This document shows positions 13,904-21,043 of a stretch of DNA of 22,068 bases, piece after piece. Under the pieces are notes generated by a model that was not told where the DNA came from, did no database searches, and saw nothing but the letters and a program-made list of their open reading frames with translations. Source of the stretch: DASYSL01 sp036003365. GTDB taxonomy: Bacteria > Eisenbacteria > RBG-16-71-46 > DASYSL01. The position numbers and the translations under genes are program-made. Where the stretch lies: assembly GCA_036003365.1 (NCBI GenBank), contig DASYSL010000066.1, forward strand, positions 1 through 22,068, given 5' to 3'. Positions within the stretch are counted from its first letter, which is position 1; every line of letters begins with the position of its first letter.

Positions 13904-15126
13904 TGTTCGACCGCCGCCTGATTCGCCAGATCGACTGGGCGCTCGTCGGCGCCGCCCTCGCGCTCGGCACGATCGGCGTGCTCATGGTCTTCTCGGCCAC
14001 CTCGGTGCCGGGAAAGATCGATTACGCCTTCGCCATTCGGCAATGCTTGTGGCTCGGCATCGGCGTGGTCGCCGCCGTGGCGGTGGCATCGGTGCCGCTG
14101 CGCGTCTACGACGCGCTGGCGCCCTGGTTATACGGACTCTCGATCGCGTGTCTGGCCGCGGTGCTCGTGGTGGGGCACGAGATGTACGGCGCCAAGCGCT
14201 GGCTGGGAGGGGGCGCGTTTCGCTTCCAGCCTTCGGAGCTGGGCAAGCTCGCCACGCTGCTCCTGCTCGCGCGCGTGCTCGACGACAAGCGCGTGAACCT
14301 GTCGCGCATGCGCTCGTGGGTGCGCCCGGCGCTCGTGGCGCTCATTCCCATGGCGCTGGTGTTGAAGGAGCCCGACCTGGGGACGAGCCTCACCTTCGGC
14401 GTGCTGCTCGCCGCCATGCTGTACTGGGCCGGCTTGCCCTTTCGCACGCTGGCGCTCTTCGCCGTGCCGGCGGTCAACGCGGCGCTCTTCTTCATCACGC
14501 AGGGCATCTGGGCGTCGGCCATCACCGTGCTCGCCGCTTTGGCGCTCATCCGGCCGCGCGCCCAGACGGCGATCTTCGCTCTGGTCTTGAACGCGGCCAT
14601 CCTCGCCGCCATGCCCATCGTGTGGAGTCATCTCGAGCCCTACCAGCAGGGGCGCATCGAGACTTTCCTCAATCCGGGAAACGATCCCTACGGATCGGGC
14701 TATCAGATCATCCAGTCGCGCATCGCTCTCGGCTCGGGCGGACCGTTCGGGCGCGGCTACATGCACGGGACGCAGAAGGGGCTCGAGTTCCTGCCCATGA
14801 AGCACACCGACTTCATCTTCTCGGTGGTGGGCGAGGAGCTGGGCTTCTGGGGCGTGACGCTGGTGATCGGGCTCTACACGATTCTCCTCATGCGCGGCTT
14901 GTGGCTGGCGCGCGTGGCGCGGAACCGCTTCGCCAGTCTCGTGGCTCTCGGCGTGACCGCGGCCATCTGGTACCACGTCATGGTCAACATCCTCATGACC
15001 GTGGGATGGGCGCCGGTGACCGGCCTGCCGCTGCCGCTCGTGTCCTACGGCGGCACGTCGTTCGTGGTAACCTGCGTGGAGATCGGGCTCCTCTTGAACG
15101 TCTCCTTGAGACGTCAGGAGTACTGA
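13903..15126 (+). CDS. rodA: Rod-shape SEDS peptidoglycan glycosyltransferase RodA
   Basis: The 407-residue polytopic protein (about ten membrane segments) polymerises lipid II with PBP2 as partner. SEDS signatures are present: GAKRWLGGGAFRFQPSE (96-112), EPDLGTSL (156-163), FLNPGNDPYGSGYQIIQS (255-272) and MKHTDFIFSVVGEELGFWG (299-317) with the catalytic-type Asp303. The true start is the ATG at 13903, which overlaps the mrdA stop by one base. The frame stays open upstream, but that would be a shadow of mrdA. Confidence 0.96.
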   Translation: MFDRRLIRQIDWALVGAALALGTIGVLMVFSATSVPGKIDYAFAIRQCLWLGIGVVAAVAVASVPLRVYDALAPWLYGLSIACLAAVLVVGHEMYGAKRWLGGGAFRFQPSELGKLATLLLLARVLDDKRVNLSRMRSWVRPALVALIPMALVLKEPDLGTSLTFGVLLAAMLYWAGLPFRTLALFAVPAVNAALFFITQGIWASAITVLAALALIRPRAQTAIFALVLNAAILAAMPIVWSHLEPYQQGRIETFLNPGNDPYGSGYQIIQSRIALGSGGPFGRGYMHGTQKGLEFLPMKHTDFIFSVVGEELGFWGVTLVIGLYTILLMRGLWLARVARNRFASLVALGVTAAIWYHVMVNILMTVGWAPVTGLPLPLVSYGGTSFVVTCVEIGLLLNVSLRRQEY

Positions 15127-15150
15127 GTCCCAAGTCCCCAGGGAGACCCT

Positions 15151-15984
15151 TTGCATCCGGAAATCTTCCACCTCGGTCCCTTCGTCCTCCGCTCCTACGG
15201 CCTCGCTCTCGCGGTCGCGTTTCTGGTCGGGATCTGGCTCGCCACGCGCGAAGCCAAGGCGCGCGGATGGAATCCGGATGCCATCCTCAATCTCGGTCTC
15301 GTGGTGCTCGCCGCGGGCGTCGCCGGCTCGCGCTTCCTCTACGTAGTCGGGCACGTGAGCGAGTTCCAGGGCCGCTGGCTGCACGTGTTCGCGCTTTGGG
15401 AGGGCGGGCTCACGCTGTGGGGCGGCTTCCTGTTCGCCGTGCCCATCGGCATCTGGTACTGCACGCGCACCAAGCTTCCGACGTGGGAAGCGGCCGACAT
15501 CCTTGCCGGGCCCACGGCCATCGGTGCGGCCATCGGGCGCTTCGGCTGTTTCCTGAACGGCTGCTGCTACGGCACACCCACCAAGCTGCCGTGGGGCATG
15601 CGCTTTCCCGAAGGCTCGCTGCCCTTCCAGCAGTTCGGAAACCAGCCGCTCCATCCCTCGCAGCTCTACAACGTGCTCGCCGGCCTCGTGACCTACGTCG
15701 TCGTCACGCTGGCGGCGCCGCGCCTCAAGGCGCCGGGGCAGCGCTGGTGGCTCATGCTCGGCCTCTACGCCATCCTGCGCGCCGCCGTCGACACGACGCG
15801 CTACTACGAGCCCTCGGCGTATCTCTTCCACATCGGATCGACGGGCATCGCCGAGTCCGAGCTGGTGGGGGCGCTGCTCGCCGTCTGGTCGCTCGTTCTC
15901 TTCTTCCTCATGGGATCCGCGCACAAGGCCGCGCAAGCGCAGATGCCCCCGGCCAGCGAGGCCACGACGACGCGGGTGGGCTGA
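15151..15984 (+). CDS. lgt: Prolipoprotein diacylglyceryl transferase
   Basis: Lgt transfers diacylglycerol from phosphatidylglycerol to the lipobox cysteine of prolipoproteins, the first step of lipoprotein maturation. The 277-residue product has several membrane segments, the signature GRFGCFLNGCCYG (129-141, Arg130 and Asn136), HPSQLYN (168-174) and the C-terminal LRAAVDTTRYYE. The segment WEGGLTLWGG replaces the E. coli-type SFHGG motif, a variation seen in other phyla. The start is TTG at 15151, supported by GGGAG (15141-15145) with a 5-base spacer. It lies 24 bp after rodA, and would act on the three lipoproteins encoded nearby among many others. Confidence 0.95.
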   Translation: MHPEIFHLGPFVLRSYGLALAVAFLVGIWLATREAKARGWNPDAILNLGLVVLAAGVAGSRFLYVVGHVSEFQGRWLHVFALWEGGLTLWGGFLFAVPIGIWYCTRTKLPTWEAADILAGPTAIGAAIGRFGCFLNGCCYGTPTKLPWGMRFPEGSLPFQQFGNQPLHPSQLYNVLAGLVTYVVVTLAAPRLKAPGQRWWLMLGLYAILRAAVDTTRYYEPSAYLFHIGSTGIAESELVGALLAVWSLVLFFLMGSAHKAAQAQMPPASEATTTRVG

Positions 15985-15990
15985 GCCGCC

Positions 15991-16842
15991 TTGGCCGCGC
16001 TGCGCGTGTTCGCGGTCCTCGGCCATCCCGTTTCCCATTCCCTGTCACCGCGGTTGCATCAATCCGCTCTGGATGAGTGGGGCGTGCGCGCGTGCTTCTT
16101 GGCGGTCGATGTCACACCCGAGCGCTTCGCCGAGACGCTACGATCGTTGTACGAGATGGAAGTGTTCGGCTTGAGCGTGACCTCGCCGCTCAAGCGCCTG
16201 GCGTACGAGAACGCGATCCGCCTCACTCCCGAAGCCCGCGCCGCGGGCGTCGCCAACTGTCTCCGCCGCAAAGACAACGGATACATGGCCACCAACACCG
16301 ACGGCGAAGGCTTCGTCGCCTTTGCGCGTGACGTCGGGCTCTCGATTCCAAACTCCCGCGTCGTTCTCCTCGGTGCCGGCGGGTCAGCCGCCGGCCTGGC
16401 TCCATCTCTCTCCTCCGCCGGCGCCCACGTGCAATGCATCGCGCGTGATCCGAGCCGCGCCCGTAGCCTTCCGGGCCTCACAGACCTCGCCATTGCCGTT
16501 TGGGATTCCGCCGAAGCCCGCCAGCAAATCGCCCAGGCGCACATCGTGATCAACGCGACCACGCTCGGCGCCACGCCCGACGATCCCTTGCCGTGCGATC
16601 CGGCCTGGCTCGCGCCCGGAGCGGCGGTCGTGGACTTGCGGTATGCTCCGCGGCGAACGCCATGGCTGGCTGCCGCCGCGACCCGCGGGCTCCGTGCTTT
16701 CGATGGATTGGGACTCTTGGTGCATCAAGGGGCCGCGTCGTGGCGCTTCTGGCTGAACGTCAAGCCCTCGTTGGACCGCCTCCGCACATTCGTGGGATGG
16801 AAACCGCTGCCTCTGCGCGTAGACGGTTCGGTCGAAGAGTAG
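15991..16842 (+). CDS. aroE: Shikimate dehydrogenase
   Basis: The 283-residue enzyme reduces 3-dehydroshikimate to shikimate with NADPH in aromatic amino-acid synthesis. It shows GHPVSHSLSPRLHQSAL (11-27), SVTSPLK with catalytic Lys68, TNTDGEGF with Asp104, the Rossmann loop GAGGSA (128-133) and VINATTLG (187-194). The usual NVT before the catalytic lysine is SVT here, as in some actinobacterial-type enzymes. The start is most likely TTG at 15991, 6 bp after lgt; an in-frame GTG at 16006 is the alternative. The C-terminal GLGLLVHQGAASW (240-252) completes the substrate site. Sequence is somewhat divergent, so a quinate/shikimate-like specificity cannot be excluded. Confidence 0.92.
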   Translation: MAALRVFAVLGHPVSHSLSPRLHQSALDEWGVRACFLAVDVTPERFAETLRSLYEMEVFGLSVTSPLKRLAYENAIRLTPEARAAGVANCLRRKDNGYMATNTDGEGFVAFARDVGLSIPNSRVVLLGAGGSAAGLAPSLSSAGAHVQCIARDPSRARSLPGLTDLAIAVWDSAEARQQIAQAHIVINATTLGATPDDPLPCDPAWLAPGAAVVDLRYAPRRTPWLAAAATRGLRAFDGLGLLVHQGAASWRFWLNVKPSLDRLRTFVGWKPLPLRVDGSVEE

Positions 16843-16850
16843 GAAGAGCG

Positions 16851-17543
16851 TTGCTCGAGACCTTGGCAGTACTCGTGCCCGAGCGCTGCGTCTCCTGCGA
16901 CCGTCCGGTGGCGCGTCCGGCCGAGAGGCCGCTCGGAGAGCCGGTCGTCTGGTGCGCCGCCTGCGCGTCACGGGCCGTGCCGCTCGACGGCCGCGTGTGT
17001 CTCGATTGCGCGGGCGGTGAGGAGCGGCGGGCGTGCGCGCGGCTCGATCACCTGCGCCTTCTCGCCGCGGCGCAGTTCGGAGCCGAGACGGGCGCGGTGG
17101 TGCGGGCCACCAAATACGAGTCGTGCCCGGAGCGCATGAGCGCCTGGCGCGACACGTGGCGCGATCACGTCGGGCACGCGGGCGCCGAGCTTCTCGTGCC
17201 CGTGGCCGCGCACCCGACGCGCGTGCGCGAGCGCGGCTTCGATGTCGCGGAGACCTGGGCGCGCACGCTGGGTGCCCTCGAAGGACTTCCGGTGGCGCGG
17301 GCGCTCACGCGTGTGCGCGCCACGCCGCCGCAAGCCGGAGCCGATCGCGCGCGGCGGCTCGCCAACGTGCGCGGCGCCTTCGCGGCCGGCCCGGAAGCGG
17401 GTACGGTGCAGGGACGGCGCGTGGCGCTCGTGGACGACGTGGTGACGACCGGCGCCACCGCGCGCGCCGCCGCCCAAGTCCTGCGTGCGCTGGGCGCGCG
17501 CCGCGTCGAGGTCTGGGCGTTCGCCTTCGAGCCCTTGGAGTGA
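16851..17543 (+). CDS. ComF-family phosphoribosyltransferase-like protein
   Basis: The 230-residue product has an N-terminal zinc-ribbon with three CxxC pairs (Cys13/16, 35/38, 50/53) and a C-terminal type-I phosphoribosyltransferase fold with the PRPP loop VALVDDVVTTGATA (191-204), the ComF/GntX layout. The RERGFDVAE and ANVRGAF motifs also fit. ComF is needed for DNA uptake in naturally transformable bacteria, but homologues are widespread and often of unknown role. I chose the TTG at 16851 because AGGAAG (16841-16846) precedes it by 4 bases and it lies 8 bp after the aroE stop. An in-frame ATG at 16797 would overlap aroE and lacks a ribosome site. Confidence 0.88.
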   Translation: MLETLAVLVPERCVSCDRPVARPAERPLGEPVVWCAACASRAVPLDGRVCLDCAGGEERRACARLDHLRLLAAAQFGAETGAVVRATKYESCPERMSAWRDTWRDHVGHAGAELLVPVAAHPTRVRERGFDVAETWARTLGALEGLPVARALTRVRATPPQAGADRARRLANVRGAFAAGPEAGTVQGRRVALVDDVVTTGATARAAAQVLRALGARRVEVWAFAFEPLE

Positions 17544-17554
17544 GGAGCGAGCCG

Positions 17555-17575
17555 ATGCGAGAAAGAACCCCGTGA
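17555..17575 (+). other. Possible six-codon leader ORF (MRERTP) coupled to cbiM
   Basis: Between comF and cbiM an ATG at 17555, preceded by GAGGAG, opens a six-codon frame whose TGA (17573-17575) overlaps the proposed cbiM GTG as GTGA. The best ribosome-binding sequence in the gap serves this ATG rather than cbiM. It may deliver ribosomes to cbiM by termination-reinitiation, or be chance. Confidence 0.3.
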
Positions 17576-18321
17576 GCCACCTGCATCTGCCCGACGGTGT
17601 TCTCCCGTGGTGGCTCTGGGTCTCCGGTTTTCTCGCCGCCGGTCTCTTGCTGGCCATCATCTCGCGTCGCCATCGCGAAGATCGCTCCGACCGGCTCGCG
17701 CTCGTGGGCGCGCTCTCGGCGCTCATGCTCGCGGCCATGGCGCTGCCGCTCGGACCACTCGGCTATCACCTGAGCCTGGCGCCGCTCGTCGGCATGCTGC
17801 TCGGCGGCGGGCTTGGCTTCGTCTCCGCTTGCGTCGTGAACGCGATCCTGGCGCTGCTCGGCCATGGGGGCGTGACGGTCATTGGCCTGAACGCACTCAT
17901 CACCGGGCTGGCGGCCGCGCTCGCGAGCCGCGCGTACCGCTTGCTCGCGCACCGCGCCCGTCCGTTCTGGGCGGCCGCCATCGCGGCCATGACCGGGCTC
18001 GTGGGGTCGCTCGCGGCCTGGCTCGTCGTGGTGGGTATCGCCAGCGCCACTCCCGGTCCTGGTGAAATGCGCCTCCAGCCCAAGCACGACGTCGAAGATC
18101 TCGCGCTCCCGCGCGACACGCACGGCATCGTGTGGCAGCGCTTCGGGCGCTTGGTCGTGCTCTCGCTTCCGTTCTGGATCGTGGGCACCTTGGCCGAAGC
18201 GGCGGTCGCGGGGGGAACCGTGCAGTTCCTGGCGCGCGTCAATCCGAGTCTCCTGCCGGCGCACGCGCGCGAGCCCGAGAAGCCGCTCGAGCGCCGCTCG
18301 ACCTCGCCGGAGCGCGCATGA
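17572..18321 (+). CDS. cbiM: CbiM/NikM-like substrate-binding membrane component of an ECF metal transporter
   Basis: The 249-residue polytopic protein keeps the family marks: an N-terminal HLPDG motif (His5 from the GTG), GYH (His66) in the second helix region, a GMLLGGGLGF segment and GHGGVTVIGLNAL (97-109) in place of the usual DGGLLALGxN. CbiM/NikM captures Co2+ or Ni2+ through the N-terminal amine, His2 and a further His. The proposed GTG gives MSHLHLPDG instead of the canonical MHxPDG; starting at the CTG at 17581 would give exactly MHLPDG. The last 40 residues after the final helix are Arg/Pro/Glu-rich. The stop overlaps cbiQ (ATGA). The sequence is divergent, so the metal (Ni or Co) is not assigned. 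No N-component gene is adjacent. Confidence 0.83.
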   Translation: MSHLHLPDGVLPWWLWVSGFLAAGLLLAIISRRHREDRSDRLALVGALSALMLAAMALPLGPLGYHLSLAPLVGMLLGGGLGFVSACVVNAILALLGHGGVTVIGLNALITGLAAALASRAYRLLAHRARPFWAAAIAAMTGLVGSLAAWLVVVGIASATPGPGEMRLQPKHDVEDLALPRDTHGIVWQRFGRLVVLSLPFWIVGTLAEAAVAGGTVQFLARVNPSLLPAHAREPEKPLERRSTSPERA

Positions 18322-19040
18322 ACCTCGACGTCGCGATCGTCGACTACTGGGCATCCTCGGGCCGTAGCGCGTGGCACCGCTCCTCGGCAGGCGCCAAGAT
18401 CGTCCTCGTCGCAGCACTCATCGGCGGTGCCGTGTTCTCGAACTCGGTCATCTTTCTGGCTTCGGCCTACGCGCTGGTGTGGCTGCTCGTCCTGGTCTCG
18501 GGGCTGCCCATCGTGCCCGTGATCGGCCTCGCGATCTACCCCGCGCTCTTCACGCTCGTCTTCGTCGCCTCGCGCTGGGACGGCACATGGACCACACCCA
18601 CCATCTATCTGCTGCGTGCCTTGTGCGCCGGGCTCGCCGCCGTGTGGCTCGTGGGCACGACGCCTTATCCCGATCTCTTCGCGCCCATCTCGCGGATCGT
18701 GCCACGCTTCGTCGGCGACGCCTTGTTCCTGAGCTACCGCGCTTTCTTCACCCTGGCCAACAAGCTCGTGCGCCTTTCGGTCGCCTTGCGCCTGCGTGGT
18801 GGGTGGGGCAAGGGCGGCATGATGCGCCGCCTCACGAACCTGGGTCAGGGGCTCGGCACGCTGGTCCTCTTCTCGTTCGAGCGCAGCCAGCGCGTGTACG
18901 CCATCATGGAGCTGCGCGGACATTCGGGCCGCGTGTGCGGCTGCCGGCACTGGGCGACGCACACGCAGCTCGATTGGGTGCCGATCGTTCTCGCGGCTCT
19001 GGTCATCGTCGCAGCCTTCTGGTCGCGGAGCGCGCCATGA
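18318..19040 (+). CDS. cbiQ: CbiQ-like transmembrane (T) component of an ECF metal transporter
   Basis: The 240-residue product has about five to six hydrophobic segments. It keeps the cytoplasmic coupling-helix motif in the form ERSQRVYAIMELRG, equivalent to the CbiQ/EcfT AxxARG signature that docks onto the ATPase. The ATG at 18318 overlaps the cbiM stop by 4 bp, and its own stop overlaps cbiO by 4 bp. The order M-Q-O is the common one for cobalt/nickel ECF cassettes. A C-terminal cytoplasmic CGCRHW stretch (about residues 212-217) precedes the last helix. Confidence 0.88.
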   Translation: MNLDVAIVDYWASSGRSAWHRSSAGAKIVLVAALIGGAVFSNSVIFLASAYALVWLLVLVSGLPIVPVIGLAIYPALFTLVFVASRWDGTWTTPTIYLLRALCAGLAAVWLVGTTPYPDLFAPISRIVPRFVGDALFLSYRAFFTLANKLVRLSVALRLRGGWGKGGMMRRLTNLGQGLGTLVLFSFERSQRVYAIMELRGHSGRVCGCRHWATHTQLDWVPIVLAALVIVAAFWSRSAP

Positions 19041-19939
19041 GCCGCCACGATCACCTCGATCCCAAGCACCCGGGCCGCGCCCACACCGCACCCGGCGCGC
19101 CCGACCCGGTGGTGCACGTCTCGTGCGTGCGCCACGTCTTCGCCGACCAGACCGAGATCTATCTCTGCGGCCTCGACTTCGTGGTCGAGAAGGGGCAGCG
19201 CGTCGTCATCCTCGGCCCCAACGGCAGCGGGAAGTCCACGCTGCTCTCGCACATCCTCGGCCTTCTGTCGCCGCGCGAAGGCGAGGTCGAGGTCTTCGGC
19301 GTCAATCCCGGCAAGCAGTTCAACCGCATTCGCGAGCGTGTCGGCGTCCTCTTCCAGAATGTCGACGAGCAGCTGCTCGCGCCCACGGTGTGGGACGACG
19401 TGTCGTTCTCGCCGCGCAACTACGGCTATCCCGACGCCGAGGTCGACCGCATGGTGCAGGAGGTGCTCGAGGAGCTGGGCATCACGCATCTCAAGGACAA
19501 GGTCTGCCACTATCTGTCGGGCGGCGAGAAGCGGAAGGTGGCGCTGGCGGGCGCGCTCGTGCTGCATCCCGAGCTTCTCATCATGGACGAGCCGTTCGAA
19601 GGGCTCGATCCGCGCTCGCGCTCCGAGCTGGTCACTCTGCTCAACGTTCTGCAGTCGCGCTATCAGATGACCACCATCATCGCCACCCACGACGTGAGCT
19701 CGGTGTCGGACTTGGCGGACACCGTGTACATGCTCATCCAGGGTGGCGAGATCGTGGCCCGCGGTTACCCCGAGGAGATCTTCTCCAACGCCGAGCGTCT
19801 GCGCGCCTCGAACATCGAAGCGCCGGCCATCGTCGAGCTGTTCCAGAAGCTCGAGGAGGCGGGGGTGGATCTCGGCCGGCCGACCGACGTCGACGAGGCC
19901 GCGCAGCGCATTCTGGCCAAGCTGCGCGACGGAAAATGA
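19037..19939 (+). CDS. cbiO: CbiO-like ATPase component of an ECF metal transporter
   Basis: The 300-residue ABC ATPase energises the CbiMQ transporter. Motifs: Walker A GPNGSGKST (60-68), Q-loop FQNVDEQL (106-113, the NxDxQ form typical of CbiO/EcfA), signature LSGGEKR (160-166), Walker B LLIMDEP (180-186) and switch His218. It has an unusual N-terminal extension with four histidines in the first 16 residues (His4, 6, 11, 16), which may hold metal; this is inference. A C-terminal tail of about 50 residues follows the ATPase core. Translation is coupled at both ends by ATGA overlaps, with cbiQ upstream and yjbQ downstream. Confidence 0.92.
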   Translation: MSRHDHLDPKHPGRAHTAPGAPDPVVHVSCVRHVFADQTEIYLCGLDFVVEKGQRVVILGPNGSGKSTLLSHILGLLSPREGEVEVFGVNPGKQFNRIRERVGVLFQNVDEQLLAPTVWDDVSFSPRNYGYPDAEVDRMVQEVLEELGITHLKDKVCHYLSGGEKRKVALAGALVLHPELLIMDEPFEGLDPRSRSELVTLLNVLQSRYQMTTIIATHDVSSVSDLADTVYMLIQGGEIVARGYPEEIFSNAERLRASNIEAPAIVELFQKLEEAGVDLGRPTDVDEAAQRILAKLRDGK

Positions 19940-20337
19940 AGCTGGCGCGTTTCCAGGTCGAGACCGAAGCGCGCGCCCAGGTGCTGCTCGTGCGCAAACA
20001 GGTGGACAAGGCGCTCTCGCAACTCGAAGCGGGTGACGGCCTCGCGCACCTGTGGTGTCCGCACACCACGGCCGGCCTCACGGTGAACGAAGGCTGGGAC
20101 CCCGACGTGACCACCGACCTGCTCGGCCGCCTCGAAGCCCTCGTCCCGTGGAACGCCGCGTATCGCCACGCCGAAGGCAACTCGGCCGCCCACATCAAGG
20201 CGGCTTTGATCGGACCGGGTGTGACCGTCCCCGTGGAGGGCGGCCAGCTCGCCTTGGGCCGCTGGCAGGACGTGTACTTCTGCGAGTTCGACGGCCCGCG
20301 CCGCCGCACAATTGAAGTGCGGTACATCGGTGATTAG
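19936..20337 (+). CDS. yjbQ: YjbQ/UPF0047 family protein
   Basis: The 133-residue product matches the YjbQ family in length and motifs: HLWCPHTTAGLTVNEGWDPDV (His43, Asn51, Glu52, Asp55), a RHAEGNSAAHIKAALIG block (His78, His86) and GRWQDVYFCEFDGPRRR (108-124). The E. coli member has weak thiamine-phosphate synthase activity, and the conserved His/Asp/Glu residues suggest a metal site; the physiological role is unsettled. ATG at 19936 overlaps the cbiO stop (ATGA). Tight linkage to a Ni/Co-type transporter could mean that it uses or handles the metal, which is speculation. Confidence 0.9.
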   Translation: MKLARFQVETEARAQVLLVRKQVDKALSQLEAGDGLAHLWCPHTTAGLTVNEGWDPDVTTDLLGRLEALVPWNAAYRHAEGNSAAHIKAALIGPGVTVPVEGGQLALGRWQDVYFCEFDGPRRRTIEVRYIGD

Positions 20338-21040
20338 GAGAGGGCAAGTTGGCTTCGCGTGCGTGCTTTCGCTCGCGATCAGCCTGGCGGCGACTTGTTC
20401 ACGCCCCGCGACCCAAGACGAGTCTCCTTCATCGCGTCGGGACACCCTGGCCAATGGCATTGCACGCGGGGACACGGTTCGCCTTCGTACGTGGATCGGG
20501 ATGTGGCGCGAAGCCATCCCCGGATTCGGACTCGATTCTTTGACGCGCGAGGGTCGCGTTCAAGCGTTCCGTGGTGGCGACATACAGAGCGTGAGTGATG
20601 CGAGAGAATGGATCGACTCTTCCGCCATCGCGGTCCTAGGGGAACAGTCTCCCAGCGGTCACTACCGGCTGGTTTTCAACGGTTACGATGATGTAATCGA
20701 AGGGAACGGCAAGATCGTGATCGGAGGAGATGTTGATTCAGCGCCCGTGCTGATGGACTTGCAGCACGGAACGGCCAATCGTTTCGAGTTCTGCGGAACA
20801 TCGTGCATCTTCGACTACGGATGCTGGCTGGATTCGCTGTGTTTCGCCCTGGCCGGATGGGAGTCCAACGAGGATGGCGGAGGATCGAGAGGCTTCATCG
20901 GGATCTACTCGCTGGCCGATTCGACGAGAACGAGATTCGTCACTCGAGCCGTCTCGGAGCAGAACCGGAAGAGATATGCTGCCGCCTATGACAAGTGGGC
21001 GACGGCGCGCTATTGGGCGTGGAAAGCGCCGGAAAAGTGA
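20330..21040 (+). CDS. Exported protein of unknown function, possible lipoprotein
   Basis: I do not recognise this 236-residue protein. It has an N-terminal hydrophobic segment (about 9-21) ending LAATC (Cys23). Thr just before the cysteine is unusual for a lipobox, so it may be a lipoprotein or simply secreted. A Ser/Arg/Asp-rich linker follows, then a mixed beta domain (HYRLVFNGYDDVIEGNGKIV) and a four-cysteine cluster (Cys155, 159, 165, 171) that could form disulphides outside the cytoplasm. The C-terminus is Tyr/Trp-rich. GTG at 20330 overlaps yjbQ by 8 bp; an in-frame TTG at 20312 is an alternative. Base composition looks less GC-rich than its neighbours with more mixed third positions, suggesting recent or weakly selected sequence inside the operon. 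It ends 3 bp before rarA. Confidence 0.7.
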   Translation: MIRRGQVGFACVLSLAISLAATCSRPATQDESPSSRRDTLANGIARGDTVRLRTWIGMWREAIPGFGLDSLTREGRVQAFRGGDIQSVSDAREWIDSSAIAVLGEQSPSGHYRLVFNGYDDVIEGNGKIVIGGDVDSAPVLMDLQHGTANRFEFCGTSCIFDYGCWLDSLCFALAGWESNEDGGGSRGFIGIYSLADSTRTRFVTRAVSEQNRKRYAAAYDKWATARYWAWKAPEK

Positions 21041-21043
21041 AGC

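Noticed and set aside
14128..16038. Long open frame on the - strand (636 codons) opposite rodA and lgt
   Set aside because: It spans two real genes on the other strand and is rich in Glu/Arg/His without folds or motifs; a shadow frame.
17572..19939. Nickel/cobalt or cobalamin riboswitch before cbiM
   Set aside because: Only 28 nt separate comF from cbiM, too short for either riboswitch, and the gene appears to be expressed from the upstream operon.
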